This document shows positions 36,706 to 45,333 of a DNA stretch of 64,000 bases, piece by piece. Numbering within the stretch: position 1 is the stretch's first letter; every line of letters starts with the position of its first letter. Source of the DNA: AP-15 sp963700185 (GTDB lineage Bacteria > Pseudomonadota > Alphaproteobacteria > ATCC43930 > CGMCC-115725). The translations under genes were made by a program, and so were the position numbers. The stretch spans positions 124,001-188,000 of the forward strand of contig CAVOWP010000008.1 of assembly GCA_963700185.1 (NCBI GenBank), read 5' to 3'. Under the pieces are notes generated by a model that worked only from the letters and a program-made list of their open reading frames with translations, was not told the DNA's origin and searched no databases.

Positions 36706-37641
36706 ATGCCAAGGCGGGTTCCGCGGTTCTCGGCCGCTGTGCTAGCGTCGGCGGCCTTGCTGCCGCAGGATTTAGACTTGCCCAAAACCAATCCCGACCT
36801 GTTGCCTTTGCTCAATCGCATCGCCGATGCGCTGGAGCGTCTGGCCCCTCTCGCTGCGCCCCCCAACGAGCTTGACGCCAGCGACGCCTTCGTGTGGCAC
36901 GCCGACCGCGGTTGGCTCGAGCCGGTTCACCAGGTCAACCGGGTCGAGATCGGACTGTTGCGCGGCATCGACCGGGTCCGCGACATTTTGCTCGACAACA
37001 CCGAGCGATTCGCCGCCGGGCTCCCGGCCAACAATGTATTGCTGTGGGGTGCCCGCGGCACCGGCAAGAGTTCGCTGGTCAAGGCGGCGCACGCGGCCGT
37101 CAACGAAATGCATCCGCACGCCCTCGCACTCGTCGAGATCCACCGGGAAGATATTCCGAGCCTGCCGAATCTTTTATCGCTGCTGCGGGCGAGCTCGCGG
37201 CGGTGCCTGTTGTTCTGCGACGACCTGTCCTTCGACCACCACGACACGAGCTACAAATCCTTGAAGGCGGTACTCGAGGGCGGCATCGAGGGACGGCCGG
37301 CGAATGTCGTGCTGTACGCGACCTCGAATCGCCGCCATCTGATGCCGCGCGATATGATCGAGAACGAGCGCTCGACGGCGATCAACCCGGCAGAAGCCGT
37401 CGAAGAACGCGTCTCGATGTCGGACCGCTTTGGCTTGTGGCTAGGTTTCCACAGCATCGACCAGGAGACCTATCAGGCGATCGTCAGAGGTTATGCCGAG
37501 CGCTACGGGCTCGATCTGCCGCCCGAACAATTGAGGGCCGAAGCCAGCGTATGGTCGATCACCCGAGGCGCGCGCTCGGGTCGCGTCGCGTGGCAATTCA
37601 TCCAGGACCTCGCCGGCCGGCTCGGCAAACCGCTCGCCTGA
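36706..37641 (+). CDS. DUF815 family AAA-type ATPase
   Basis: 311 aa as read from ATG 36706; homology begins nearer TTG 36778 (LPKTNPDLLPLLNRIADALE). Walker A is LLWGARGTGKSSLVKA, Walker B is RRCLLFCDDLSFDH, and sensor region VVLYATSNRRHLMP. C-terminal helices include ITRGARSGRVAWQFIQDLAG. Conserved across proteobacteria next to yajC but with no settled role. Confidence 0.9.
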   Translation: MPRRVPRFSAAVLASAALLPQDLDLPKTNPDLLPLLNRIADALERLAPLAAPPNELDASDAFVWHADRGWLEPVHQVNRVEIGLLRGIDRVRDILLDNTERFAAGLPANNVLLWGARGTGKSSLVKAAHAAVNEMHPHALALVEIHREDIPSLPNLLSLLRASSRRCLLFCDDLSFDHHDTSYKSLKAVLEGGIEGRPANVVLYATSNRRHLMPRDMIENERSTAINPAEAVEERVSMSDRFGLWLGFHSIDQETYQAIVRGYAERYGLDLPPEQLRAEASVWSITRGARSGRVAWQFIQDLAGRLGKPLA

Positions 37642-37730
37642 GCGACCTTTGATCGCGATGGACCCGAGCTCTGACGCAGTTCAGATCACTTGTGCATGCT
37701 GCCAGTGTGGCACGCGTACTCTCTCGACGC

Positions 37731-37758
37731 AAAAACCGGCATCACCGAAGACGCCGGT
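37731..37758 (-). terminator. Rho-independent terminator of the M23 lipoprotein operon
   Basis: On the minus strand ACCGGC, a 12-base loop region, GCCGGT (37735-37758), then TTTTTG. It lies about 64 bp after the stop of the LysM/M23 gene, the last gene of the serS-surE-pcm run. The rest of the 180-bp gap holds nothing else I can recognise. Confidence 0.7.
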
Positions 37759-37821
37759 CTCTGCCAGCCGAATAGCACCGTGAGCATCAGGCGGCAATCG
37801 GCAGCGGAGAGGATGGAATTC

Positions 37822-38805
37822 TCAGCTCGACCGCGAATCCTTTGTCGTCGCCGTCGGTGGCGGGGTCATAAATTCGCGCGGATCTACCGCGTGTTGACCG
37901 CGGCGAAGCTCGAAGTGCAGCTGCGGCTCGCTGACATTGCCGGTCGAGCCGACCCGCGCAATCACCTGACCGCGCTCGACCTTTTCGCCCCGCTTGACGA
38001 GAATCGCATCGCAGTGGGCATAAGCCGATATCCAGCCATTGGCGTGCCTGACGAGAACGAGATTGCCGTACCCGCGCAGCTCGTTCCCGGTATACGCGAC
38101 GACGCCGGCGTCGACGGCTTGCACAGCGGTGCCACGGGGTGCGGCGATGTTGACGCCGTCATTGTGCGTGCCGTCCGATTTTGAACCGTAGGTAGCTAGA
38201 ATATGGCCGCGAACCGGCCAGAGAAACGCGCCGGTGCCGGCAGCCGGCGGCGTCGCGGGGCTGCTCGCATCCGGAGTCTCGGGGATCTCTCTGGGCGGTG
38301 ACGCGGCAGAGATTGGGGGCGGGGTTGCCGCGGAGCCGGGCTTGGCGCCAGGCTGTGAGGGAGGCGGAGCCAGCGGCGCGGCCGAAACCGACGGAAGGTC
38401 CGGGGCGGCGGGCAACGAGAGATCGGGCCCCGTCGTGGGCTGGAGAACCTCCGGCCGCTGTGCGGGAGGCAGCGCCGCGACCGATGCCGGCGCCGCAGCG
38501 AGCCGCGGCGGGCCGGCGCCCGGGATGACCAAAGTGCGCCCAACCTGAATGTGATAGGGCGGCGACAGACCATTCGCCTCGGCAATCACCCGCATCGGTA
38601 CATGGTAGTTGTGGGCGATTTCGGATAAGGTCTGCCCACCCTGGATTGTGATCGTTTGCGGTCCACGTTCCACCGGCGCGGGGCCGCCCACTACCGGCGC
38701 AGGCCCCTCCACCCGCGGAGCACAGGCCGCGAGAGCACACCCGAGCGCCCCCGCAAGCCAAAACGCTGACCCAAAGCCGCGCCGCGCGCCAGTTCGAATT
38801 GTCAT
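37822..38805 (-). CDS. LysM and M23 (LytM) domain lipoprotein, NlpD-like
   Basis: 327 aa. Lipobox LAAC with Cys-28; LysM domain QGGQTLSEIAHNYHVPMRVI to GRTLVIP (about 52-95); long Pro/Ala linker; C-terminal M23 domain from FLWPVRGHILATYG with metal/catalytic residues in GTHNDGVNIAAPRG, SAYAHCD and PQLHFELRRG. The usual M23 H..D pair is partly changed (HNDG), as in NlpD/EnvC proteins that activate amidases instead of cutting peptidoglycan. The order surE-pcm-nlpD is widespread in proteobacteria and supports this role in cell separation. Confidence 0.92.
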   Translation of the reverse strand: MTIRTGARRGFGSAFWLAGALGCALAACAPRVEGPAPVVGGPAPVERGPQTITIQGGQTLSEIAHNYHVPMRVIAEANGLSPPYHIQVGRTLVIPGAGPPRLAAAPASVAALPPAQRPEVLQPTTGPDLSLPAAPDLPSVSAAPLAPPPSQPGAKPGSAATPPPISAASPPREIPETPDASSPATPPAAGTGAFLWPVRGHILATYGSKSDGTHNDGVNIAAPRGTAVQAVDAGVVAYTGNELRGYGNLVLVRHANGWISAYAHCDAILVKRGEKVERGQVIARVGSTGNVSEPQLHFELRRGQHAVDPREFMTPPPTATTKDSRSS

Positions 38806-38866
38806 CTTCCCCCCGCACGCCCCCCGACGCGCAAGAACCTCCGCTATTTAGTACGCGAAGGCAGAA

Positions 38867-39553
38867 TCATGTCAAGCCCTGGTCTGCCAAGCGGCGCGGC
38901 AGCCCGACTACGAGCGGGACAAACCGAACCAGACCGAGATCCTCGGTCGAAAACCGGTCGTCTTGGCGGCGGATGCGCATCAGCTGTTGGTCCCGGTGAT
39001 CCTCGCCGACCGGGACGACCAGGATGCCGCCGGGGGCGAGCGAGTCGACCAGAGTCGCTGGGATTTCGGGAGCCGCGGCAGTCACCAGCACTCGCTCATA
39101 AGGCACCTGCTCGGGCCAACCCTTCGTGCCGTCGCCGAATCGGCACACGATATTACGCAGGCGCAGCTCTTCAAACCGTCGCTCTGCATCGCGCAACAGT
39201 TCGCGGTGACGTTCGATCGTAAAGACACGGCGGCAGAGGGCTGCCAAAACTGCCGTCTGATAACCGGAACCTGTTCCGATCTCGAGAACATTCTGGCGTT
39301 CTCCGAGCTCGAGCTTCTCGGTCATCAACGCGACGACATACGGCTGGCTCACCGTCTGCGCATTGCCGATCGGCAGGGCCATGTTCTCATAGGCTTGGTC
39401 CTCGAACGACGCGGGCACGAATTTCTCCCGCGGGGTATTTTCGATGGCGCCGAGCACCCGCGTGTCGCCGATCCCGGCGCGACGCAGCTCCATCAGGAGA
39501 CGCAGCTTTTTCTGGATCAAGCCCGGCTCGGCCGGGCCGGCTCGAGCAGGCAT
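38867..39553 (-). CDS. pcm: Protein-L-isoaspartate O-methyltransferase
   Basis: 228 aa from the ATG at 39551-39553, which overlaps the surE stop by one base. SAM motif VLEIGTGSGYQTAVLAALC, plus the family-specific NAQTVSQPYVVALMTEKLEL and TAAAPEIPATLVDSLAPGG. Methylates abnormal isoaspartyl residues in aged proteins. A longer open frame upstream is not homologous. Part of serS-surE-pcm-nlpD. Confidence 0.94.
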   Translation of the reverse strand: MPARAGPAEPGLIQKKLRLLMELRRAGIGDTRVLGAIENTPREKFVPASFEDQAYENMALPIGNAQTVSQPYVVALMTEKLELGERQNVLEIGTGSGYQTAVLAALCRRVFTIERHRELLRDAERRFEELRLRNIVCRFGDGTKGWPEQVPYERVLVTAAAPEIPATLVDSLAPGGILVVPVGEDHRDQQLMRIRRQDDRFSTEDLGLVRFVPLVVGLPRRLADQGLT

Positions 39554-40335
39554 CACCCGAAGACCTTTTTCAGCGAGGCGAGCACCGGAACGTTGGTCAG
39601 GTTGAGGTAGATCGGGGTGACCGACACCCGCTTCTCGTTGATCGCGGCCAAGTCGGTGCCGGGCTCGGCGAACCCGTCCTCGCGGACCGGACCGATCCAA
39701 TAATAAGGCCTGCCGCGGGGATCGAGGCGCTCGCTCAGATTGGAGGCGATCGCACGCTTGCCTTGGCTGGTGACCGCGATGCCGCGGACCTCTTCGGGGG
39801 CCGCAGCCGGAAAATTGATGTTCATCAAGGTGTGCTCCGGCCAGGGCAGCCGGGTCAACTGCCGGATCACCTCGGGCGCAAAACGCGCGGCGGTGTGCCA
39901 GGGTACAGCCTCGCCGTCTATGAAGTGCTGGCTCAGCGCGATCGCCGGGATGTCGAGCAACGTCGCTTCCATCGCCGCCGCGACGGTTCCCGAATAGGTC
40001 AAATCTTCTCCGACATTGCCGCCCCCATTGACCCCGGAAAGGACGAGGTCCGGGCGGTGCTCACGCAACAGGTGCTTGATCGCCAACATCACGCAATCTG
40101 TCGGCGTCCCGTCCACTGCGTAGCGCCGCTGCGCCAACTCCGAGATGCGCAACGGGCGCCTTGTCGTAAGCGAGTGACTGGAGGCGCTCTGTTCCTGCTC
40201 GGGCGCGACGACCCAGACGTCCGGCGAGAGATCGCGCGCGATTTCCTCCAGCAATTTGATACCGGGCGACCCGATGCCGTCGTCGTTGGTGACGAGAATG
40301 CGGGCTTTGGCGAGTTCGATGCGCCCGTCAGCCAT
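39553..40335 (-). CDS. surE: 5'/3'-nucleotidase SurE
   Basis: 260 aa. Metal-binding N-terminus ARILVTNDDGIGSPGIKLL, then APEQEQSASSHSLTTRRPLR, GTPTDCVMLAIKHL and LVLSGVNGGGNVGEDLTYSG, all SurE hallmarks. Dephosphorylates nucleotides; helps stationary-phase survival. Start overlaps the serS stop by 8 bp and its end overlaps pcm. Confidence 0.95.
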   Translation of the reverse strand: MADGRIELAKARILVTNDDGIGSPGIKLLEEIARDLSPDVWVVAPEQEQSASSHSLTTRRPLRISELAQRRYAVDGTPTDCVMLAIKHLLREHRPDLVLSGVNGGGNVGEDLTYSGTVAAAMEATLLDIPAIALSQHFIDGEAVPWHTAARFAPEVIRQLTRLPWPEHTLMNINFPAAAPEEVRGIAVTSQGKRAIASNLSERLDPRGRPYYWIGPVREDGFAEPGTDLAAINEKRVSVTPIYLNLTNVPVLASLKKVFG

Positions 40336-41605
40336 GGGGTTCGATGATCTCCTGGCCCCCCATATAGGGCTGCAACACCGGCGGGAGCGCCACGGTGCCG
40401 TTGTGCCGCTGGAAGTTCTCCAGGATCGCGATCAGGGTGCGCCCGATCGCGAGACCGGAGCCGTTGAGGGTATGAACCGGCAATGTGCCTCTTCCCTCGG
40501 CGGGACGATACCGCGCCTTCATGCGCAAGGCCTGGAACGCGCCGCAATTCGAGCAGCTGGAGATCTCGCGGTAGGTCCCCTGCCCCGGCAGCCAAACCTC
40601 GATGTCATAGGTCTTTTGCGAGGCAAATCCCATGTCGCCGGTCGACAGTAGCACCACCCGGTAGGCGAGGCCGAGGCGCTTCAGCACTTCCTCGGCGCAT
40701 GCGGTCATGCGTTCGTGCTCGGCCACGGAATCGTCCGGTCGAACGACCGAGACCAACTCGACCTTTTCGAATTGATGCTGGCGCATCATGCCGCGGGTAT
40801 CCTTGCCGGCCGCGCCCGCCTCCGAACGAAAGCACGGGGTCCAAGCGGTATAGCGCAGCGGCAGGGCGCCTTCCTCGAGAATTTCGCCGGCTACCAGATT
40901 GGTGAGCGGCACTTCGGCGGTCGGAATTAGCCAATAACCGTCAGTCGTGCGGAACATATCCTCGGCAAACTTTGGCAGCTGGCCGACCCCGAATACCGCG
41001 TCGTCGCGGACCAACAGCGGCGGAGACACTTCAGTGTAGGCAAATTCCGTCGTATGGAGGTCGAGCATGAATTGCCCGAGCGCCCGCTCGAGCCGAGCCA
41101 GCGCGCCGCGCAGAACGACGAATCGCGACCCGGACAGCTTTCCGGCGCGCGCAAAGTCCATCATACCGAGCCGCTCACCGACCGTCTCGTGGGACAACGG
41201 TTCAAAATCGAAACGCGGCGGCTCGCCATGATGGCGCAGCACCCGATTGGCGGTCTCGTCCGGCCCGTCCGGCACCTCCTCGGCGGGAGGGTTCGGCAGA
41301 CCGGCGAGGATCTCGTCGATTTTCTCACGCAATTTGGCGGCCTGAGCTGCTGTCGCCGCCTCGAGATCTTTGCGACGATCGATTTGGCTCAACAGCTCTT
41401 TGATCGGCTCGCCACGTTTTCTGGCCGCACCGATTTCTCGCGAGAGCCGATTACGCGTTGCTTGCGATGCCTGAGCTTCGGTTTCCAGCTCTCGCCACTC
41501 CCGGTCAAGCGTGAGGATCTCGCCGCTGCGAGGCGCTAGGCCGCGACGCATCAGCCCGCGATCAAATTCCACCGGATGGTCGCGGATCCATCTAAGGTCG
41601 TGCAT
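40328..41605 (-). CDS. serS: Seryl-tRNA synthetase
   Basis: 425 aa, full length. Starts MHDLRWIRDHPVEFDRGL; N-terminal coiled-coil arm (about 30-110) that grips tRNA-Ser, then the class II core with motif 2 FRSEAGAAGKDTRGMMRQHQ and motif 3 in NGSGLAIGRTLIAILENFQ. Sits between tatC and surE. Confidence 0.97.
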   Translation of the reverse strand: MHDLRWIRDHPVEFDRGLMRRGLAPRSGEILTLDREWRELETEAQASQATRNRLSREIGAARKRGEPIKELLSQIDRRKDLEAATAAQAAKLREKIDEILAGLPNPPAEEVPDGPDETANRVLRHHGEPPRFDFEPLSHETVGERLGMMDFARAGKLSGSRFVVLRGALARLERALGQFMLDLHTTEFAYTEVSPPLLVRDDAVFGVGQLPKFAEDMFRTTDGYWLIPTAEVPLTNLVAGEILEEGALPLRYTAWTPCFRSEAGAAGKDTRGMMRQHQFEKVELVSVVRPDDSVAEHERMTACAEEVLKRLGLAYRVVLLSTGDMGFASQKTYDIEVWLPGQGTYREISSCSNCGAFQALRMKARYRPAEGRGTLPVHTLNGSGLAIGRTLIAILENFQRHNGTVALPPVLQPYMGGQEIIEPHG

Positions 41606-41659
41606 TGTATTCCGGCATATAGAGGGCCGAAGGCGGTGCGTCCATCCGGTCGCCTCCTA

Positions 41660-42511
41660 TCAGGTCCCCGGCGCGGCCTTACCCTTGCCGGCGAGCTCGG
41701 CTTCCTCTTCGGCCTCGCGCCTGGCGCGCGCCTTCTCCACCATCCGGCAGGAGATGATCGAGGCCTCGAACAAGATGATCAATGGTATCGCGAGGCTCGT
41801 CTGGCTGATGATATCCGGCGGAGTCAATACCGCGGCAACGATGAACATGATGACAATGGCATAGCGTCGTTTGGACGCGAGCCCCGCCGAAGTGACCAGA
41901 CCCACACGCGCCATCAGGGTCAGCAGCACCGGCAGCTGAAAGGCGATGCCGAACGCCAGGAGCAAGGTCATCACCAGCGACAGGTATTCGTTGACCTTCG
42001 CCTCGAGGACGATCGGCAGCCCGCCGTCTGCGGCAGCTGGCGTCTCGAAGCTGACGAAGAACCGCCAGGCGACCGGAATCACGACGAAATAGGCGAGCGC
42101 CGCCCCCATCGCGAACAGCACCGGCGTGGCAAAGAGATAGGGGTAGAAGGCCCGCCGCTCGTTCTTGTAAAGACCAGGGGCGACGAATTTCCAGATCTGA
42201 CTGGCGATGATCGGGAAAGCGAGACAGAAGCCCGCCCAGAACGAGACTTTGACGTAGGTGAAGAAGGCCTCGCTCAGGCCAGTGTAGATCAGGTGCCGCC
42301 CGGTCTGTCCCTCGAAGATGACCGCCAGCGGGTGCACCAGGAAGCCATATATGCGTTCCTTGAACTGGTAGCAGATCAAAAACGCGACGAGGAGCGCGCC
42401 GATCGACCACATCAGCCGGTTGCGCAGCTCGATCAGGTGATCGAGGAGCGGCATCCTGCCTTCTTCGAGCTCGGCTTCCCTCTCGTCCGTCATTCCCGAT
42501 TCTACGGCCAT
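41660..42511 (-). CDS. tatC: Sec-independent protein translocase subunit TatC
   Basis: 283 aa (or 277 from the Met of MTDERE, ATG 42491-42493). Six membrane helices; the conserved N-terminal MPLLDHLIELRNRLMWSIGA, the first periplasmic loop with FEGQTGRHLIYTGLSEAFFT, and FPIIASQIWKFVAPGLYKNE are all present. Receptor for twin-arginine signal peptides, together with TatB just upstream. C-terminal tail is long and charged. Confidence 0.96.
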   Translation of the reverse strand: MAVESGMTDEREAELEEGRMPLLDHLIELRNRLMWSIGALLVAFLICYQFKERIYGFLVHPLAVIFEGQTGRHLIYTGLSEAFFTYVKVSFWAGFCLAFPIIASQIWKFVAPGLYKNERRAFYPYLFATPVLFAMGAALAYFVVIPVAWRFFVSFETPAAADGGLPIVLEAKVNEYLSLVMTLLLAFGIAFQLPVLLTLMARVGLVTSAGLASKRRYAIVIMFIVAAVLTPPDIISQTSLAIPLIILFEASIISCRMVEKARARREAEEEAELAGKGKAAPGT

Positions 42512-42517
42512 TCCGGT

Positions 42518-42600
42518 CCGTCATTCCCGCGCAAGCGGGAATCCAGGGGCGGCAGGGCTCTCACGGCTATTCTGGACCCCCGCTTCAGCGGGGGCGACGG
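42518..42600. repeat. Palindromic repeat forming the 3' end of tatB
   Basis: Arms CCGTCATTCCCGC-GCAA-GCGGGAATCCAGG at the left (42518-42546) and CTGGACCCCCGCTTCAGCGGGG with GCGACGG at the right (42572-42600); each half is a hairpin and the two ends are also complementary in part (CCGTC/GACGG, CCAG/CTGG). This is a common alphaproteobacterial dispersed element, here read as coding sequence. Confidence 0.85.
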
Positions 42601-43045
42601 TACTCTCGTCAAGCGATTCACCTTTGCGCAGCTCGACGTCATCGACCTGGGCGTTAGATGGCGGAGTTACACTCTCTGTCGTTGTGGATTCTGTCACGGA
42701 TTGAGCTTCGGGAACCGGCGCGGCCGGCAGATCAGCGTCGGAGAATTTCGGCAGCTCCGGCGGTTTCAGGCTCTCGGCAAGGCTCCCGGTCGGATCGATC
42801 GTCTCGCGAAACTGCTTTTCGAGATCGATCTCGGTGGCCTTCTTCAACTCCTGCCGCATTTCGTCAAGTTCGGCCTCGCGGATCATCTGTTCGACGCTGC
42901 TCTGAAACTCGCGCGACAAGGTGCGTGCCTTTCTGACCCAGAAGCCGGCGACGCGCAGCGCCTTCGGCAGGTCCTTCGGCCCGATGAACACGAGCGCCAC
43001 CACCCCGATCAGCAACAGCTCGGACATGCCGAGATCAAACAGCAT
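42521..43045 (-). CDS. tatB: Sec-independent protein translocase subunit TatB
   Basis: 174 aa. Membrane helix MLFDLGMSELLLIGVVALVF, the IGPKDLPKALRVAGFW hinge and amphipathic helix, and a coiled helix EQMIREAELDEMRQELKKAT. The last ~25 residues (VAPAEAGVQNSRESPAAPGF…) and the stop codon are encoded by a palindromic repeat (42518-42600), a foreign extension by sequence. Works with TatC; tatA is not next to it. Confidence 0.94.
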   Translation of the reverse strand: MLFDLGMSELLLIGVVALVFIGPKDLPKALRVAGFWVRKARTLSREFQSSVEQMIREAELDEMRQELKKATEIDLEKQFRETIDPTGSLAESLKPPELPKFSDADLPAAPVPEAQSVTESTTTESVTPPSNAQVDDVELRKGESLDESTVAPAEAGVQNSRESPAAPGFPLARE

Positions 43046-43157
43046 CGCGACGGCGCCTCACTGCGTCCTGGTCAGATCCGTGCAAAATTCGCAAGTCGCC
43101 AATGATGTCAGATGCCTTTGATATGGGCAACATCAGCCGGCGCACCACCCTAGCAGC

Positions 43158-43751
43158 TCAGGGCACCGCGCAGTCTTCCTGCTCGACATTTTTCTCGCCC
43201 GCCTGCTCGGGCAGGGTGAGCGGGGTGAGGTCGAGCAGGCCGGCGGCGCGCAGCTCGTCGAGGCCGGGCAGCTCGTTCACGCCGTCGAGCCCAAAATGGA
43301 CGAGAAAGCCCGGCGTTGTCACCCACAGAAGGGGCCGGCCGGGGCCGGCGCGCCGGCCTTTGGGGCGGACCCAGCCGGCCTCCATCAATGTGTCGATCGT
43401 TCCCTTGCCGAGGGCGACCCCCCGGATCTGCTCGATTTCGGCTCGCGTCACCGGCTGGTGATAGGCAATCACGGCGAGGGTCTCGATCGCCGCTCGCGAC
43501 AGCTTACGGGCGACCGGCCGCTCGATCCGCAAGCTGGCGGCGAGATCGGGTGCAGTGTGAAACGTCCACCCGCCGGCCAGCCGCACGAGGTTTACGCCAC
43601 GCCCGGCGTAAATCTCAGCCAGCTCGTGCAACAGGCTGCTCACGTCGGCTGCATCATCGAGGTGCCGCGCCAGCGCCTCCTCGCCAATCGGTTCGGCGAC
43701 CGCAAACAGGAGCGCCTCGACGAGCCGCAGCTGCTGCCCCCGCTCGCTCAC
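43158..43751 (-). CDS. scpB: Segregation and condensation protein ScpB
   Basis: 197 aa with two winged-helix domains: RLVEALLFAVAEPIGEEALA at the start and AIETLAVIAYHQPVTRAEIE followed by IRGVALGKGTIDTLMEAGWV. Binds ScpA and SMC to compact chromosomes. Its start overlaps the scpA stop by 4 bp. Confidence 0.93.
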   Translation of the reverse strand: MSERGQQLRLVEALLFAVAEPIGEEALARHLDDAADVSSLLHELAEIYAGRGVNLVRLAGGWTFHTAPDLAASLRIERPVARKLSRAAIETLAVIAYHQPVTRAEIEQIRGVALGKGTIDTLMEAGWVRPKGRRAGPGRPLLWVTTPGFLVHFGLDGVNELPGLDELRAAGLLDLTPLTLPEQAGEKNVEQEDCAVP

Positions 43752-44494
43752 CCGGCTGCTCCCAGATCGAGCGCAGCAGCTGGGGCCGAGCTGCGGAGGT
43801 AGATTGGACCAAAGGAACGGTCCTGACGGAGTTCGATGCGGCCGCTGCGCGCCAGCTCGAGGATGGCAGCGAAAGTCGCGGCGAGCGCCGAGCGGCGAAA
43901 CACCTCGCCACGCAATTCCCTTGGCAAAAAGCTTGCCAGCTCCTGCCAGTTCGGCACCCGGCCGATAAACTGCGCCAGCCGGGCCAATGCATCATCCATC
44001 GAGTAGAATTCGGCCGGCTCGATCGACAGCACCGCGGCTCCGGTCCGACGCCGGCCTTCGCCGTAGGCGCGCAACAGTTCGTAGAGGGCCAGCTCGTAGA
44101 CTGGGACCGGAATCACCGCGAGCCCCTCGGGCGCGCCGCGCAAGAATACATCCTGCCCGGTTCGCGGACGCGCCATAAGCCGCCCTCCGGCAATCTGCAT
44201 CGCCTCGAGCAATCGGAGGCGATGCTCCAGCTGTGCGGCGAGCTCAGCCCCGCTCGGCTCCTCGTCCTGTGGGGGCTGCGGCAGCAAAAGGCGCGATTTC
44301 AGATAGGCGAGCCAAGCCGCCATGACCAGATAGTCGGCGGCAATCTCGAGGCTGAGCGAGCGTTGTCTCGCGATGAACGCCAGATACTGGTCGGCCAGCG
44401 CCAGGATCGAGATCTTGCCGAGATCGACCTTCTGCTCGCGGGCCAACGCGAGCAGCAAATCGATCGGCCCCTCATACCCGTCGAGCTCGAGCAC
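43748..44494 (-). CDS. scpA: Segregation and condensation protein ScpA
   Basis: 248 aa, GTG start at 44492-44494 (LELDGYEGPIDLLLALAREQ). SMC-binding N-terminus, then ADYLVMAAWLAYLKSRLLLP and a C-terminal winged helix. The frame upstream runs through the palindromic repeat (AGEGAERSEAGEGRS), so the real start may lie there; homology begins at the GTG. Confidence 0.92.
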   Translation of the reverse strand: MLELDGYEGPIDLLLALAREQKVDLGKISILALADQYLAFIARQRSLSLEIAADYLVMAAWLAYLKSRLLLPQPPQDEEPSGAELAAQLEHRLRLLEAMQIAGGRLMARPRTGQDVFLRGAPEGLAVIPVPVYELALYELLRAYGEGRRRTGAAVLSIEPAEFYSMDDALARLAQFIGRVPNWQELASFLPRELRGEVFRRSALAATFAAILELARSGRIELRQDRSFGPIYLRSSAPAAALDLGAAG

Positions 44495-44515
44495 CAGTTG
44501 CTCCGAACGAGACCT

Positions 44516-44600
44516 CCCCTCACCGGCCTCGCTGCGCTCAGCACCCTCTCCCGCAGTGCGGAGAGGGACCCAGCCCGGAGGGCTGGGTGGGTGAGGGTAA
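44516..44600. repeat. Palindromic intergenic repeat
   Basis: CCCCTCACC at the left and GGGTGAGGG at the right bracket inner stems: CCCTCTCCCGCAGTGCGGAGAGGG (44544-44567) and CCCAGCCCGGAGGGCTGGG (44569-44587). Same type as the element inside the cyclase at 23754. It separates the site-2 protease from scpA. Confidence 0.85.
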
Positions 44601-44615
44601 CCTCGGCTTCCACTC

Positions 44616-45333
44616 TCACCCGCCTTGGCCCGTAATGGTCAGCACGAACTGGTACAGCGCGTCCGCCGGCACGCCGATCAACCATCCAAGGATGTTCAGG
44701 TTGAAACCGGTCTGCTCGCCGACATAGGGAAGCACGAACAAGAACAGCAACACGATCAAAATGCCGTATCGCTCAAGTCGCGCGAGCGGGAAAGCTAGTG
44801 CGTCAGGTAATAGCCCGACTGCCACCCTTCCGCCGTCGAGAGGAGGCAATGGCAACATATTGAAGACGCATAGAACTACGTTGATCAAAATTGAATTTGC
44901 CAAATTAGCTCCGACCCAATTAGCCGTTCCTGGCGGAAGTAAGACTAGTCCGTAGATCAATAAGCGACGATAAGATCGCTAGAAGCACGTTGGTGGCCGG
45001 GCCCGCCAACGCGACCCAGACCATATCCCGCCGAGGATTGTTCAGGCGACGGAAGTTTACTGGGACTGGCTTGGCATAGCCGAACAAAGGAGTCGAAACG
45101 CCGTAGAGCAACCGCGGGAGGATCATTAGCGCGGGCAGCACGATTGTGCCAAAAGGATCGATATGGTTAAGCGGGTTAAAGGTGATCCGGCCCGCCTGCT
45201 TGGCGGTGTCGTCGCCGAATTGGTAGGCGACAAAGCCGTGCGCCGCCTCGTGAAAGGTTACCGCAAAGACGACCGGCAGAACCCAGGTGCTCGCCTGATA
45301 GACCATTGCGGCCATGCCGCCCGCCGGGTTCAC
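44616..45333 (-). pseudogene. Site-2 protease (M50 family) membrane metalloprotease, one frameshift
   Basis: N-terminal half: VVFAVTFHEAAHGFVAYQFG with the HEXXH zinc site, then YAKPVPVNFRRLNNPRRDMV and ALAGPATNVLLAILSSL. The second half, LIYGLVLLPPGTANWVG with NMLPLPPLDGGRVAVGLLPD (third zinc ligand Asp), lies in another frame; removing one base near 44960 joins them into about 238 aa. The family is normally intact just before scpA in alphaproteobacteria. The stretch around the break (44880-44980) is visibly more AT-rich than the rest. Confidence 0.85.
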
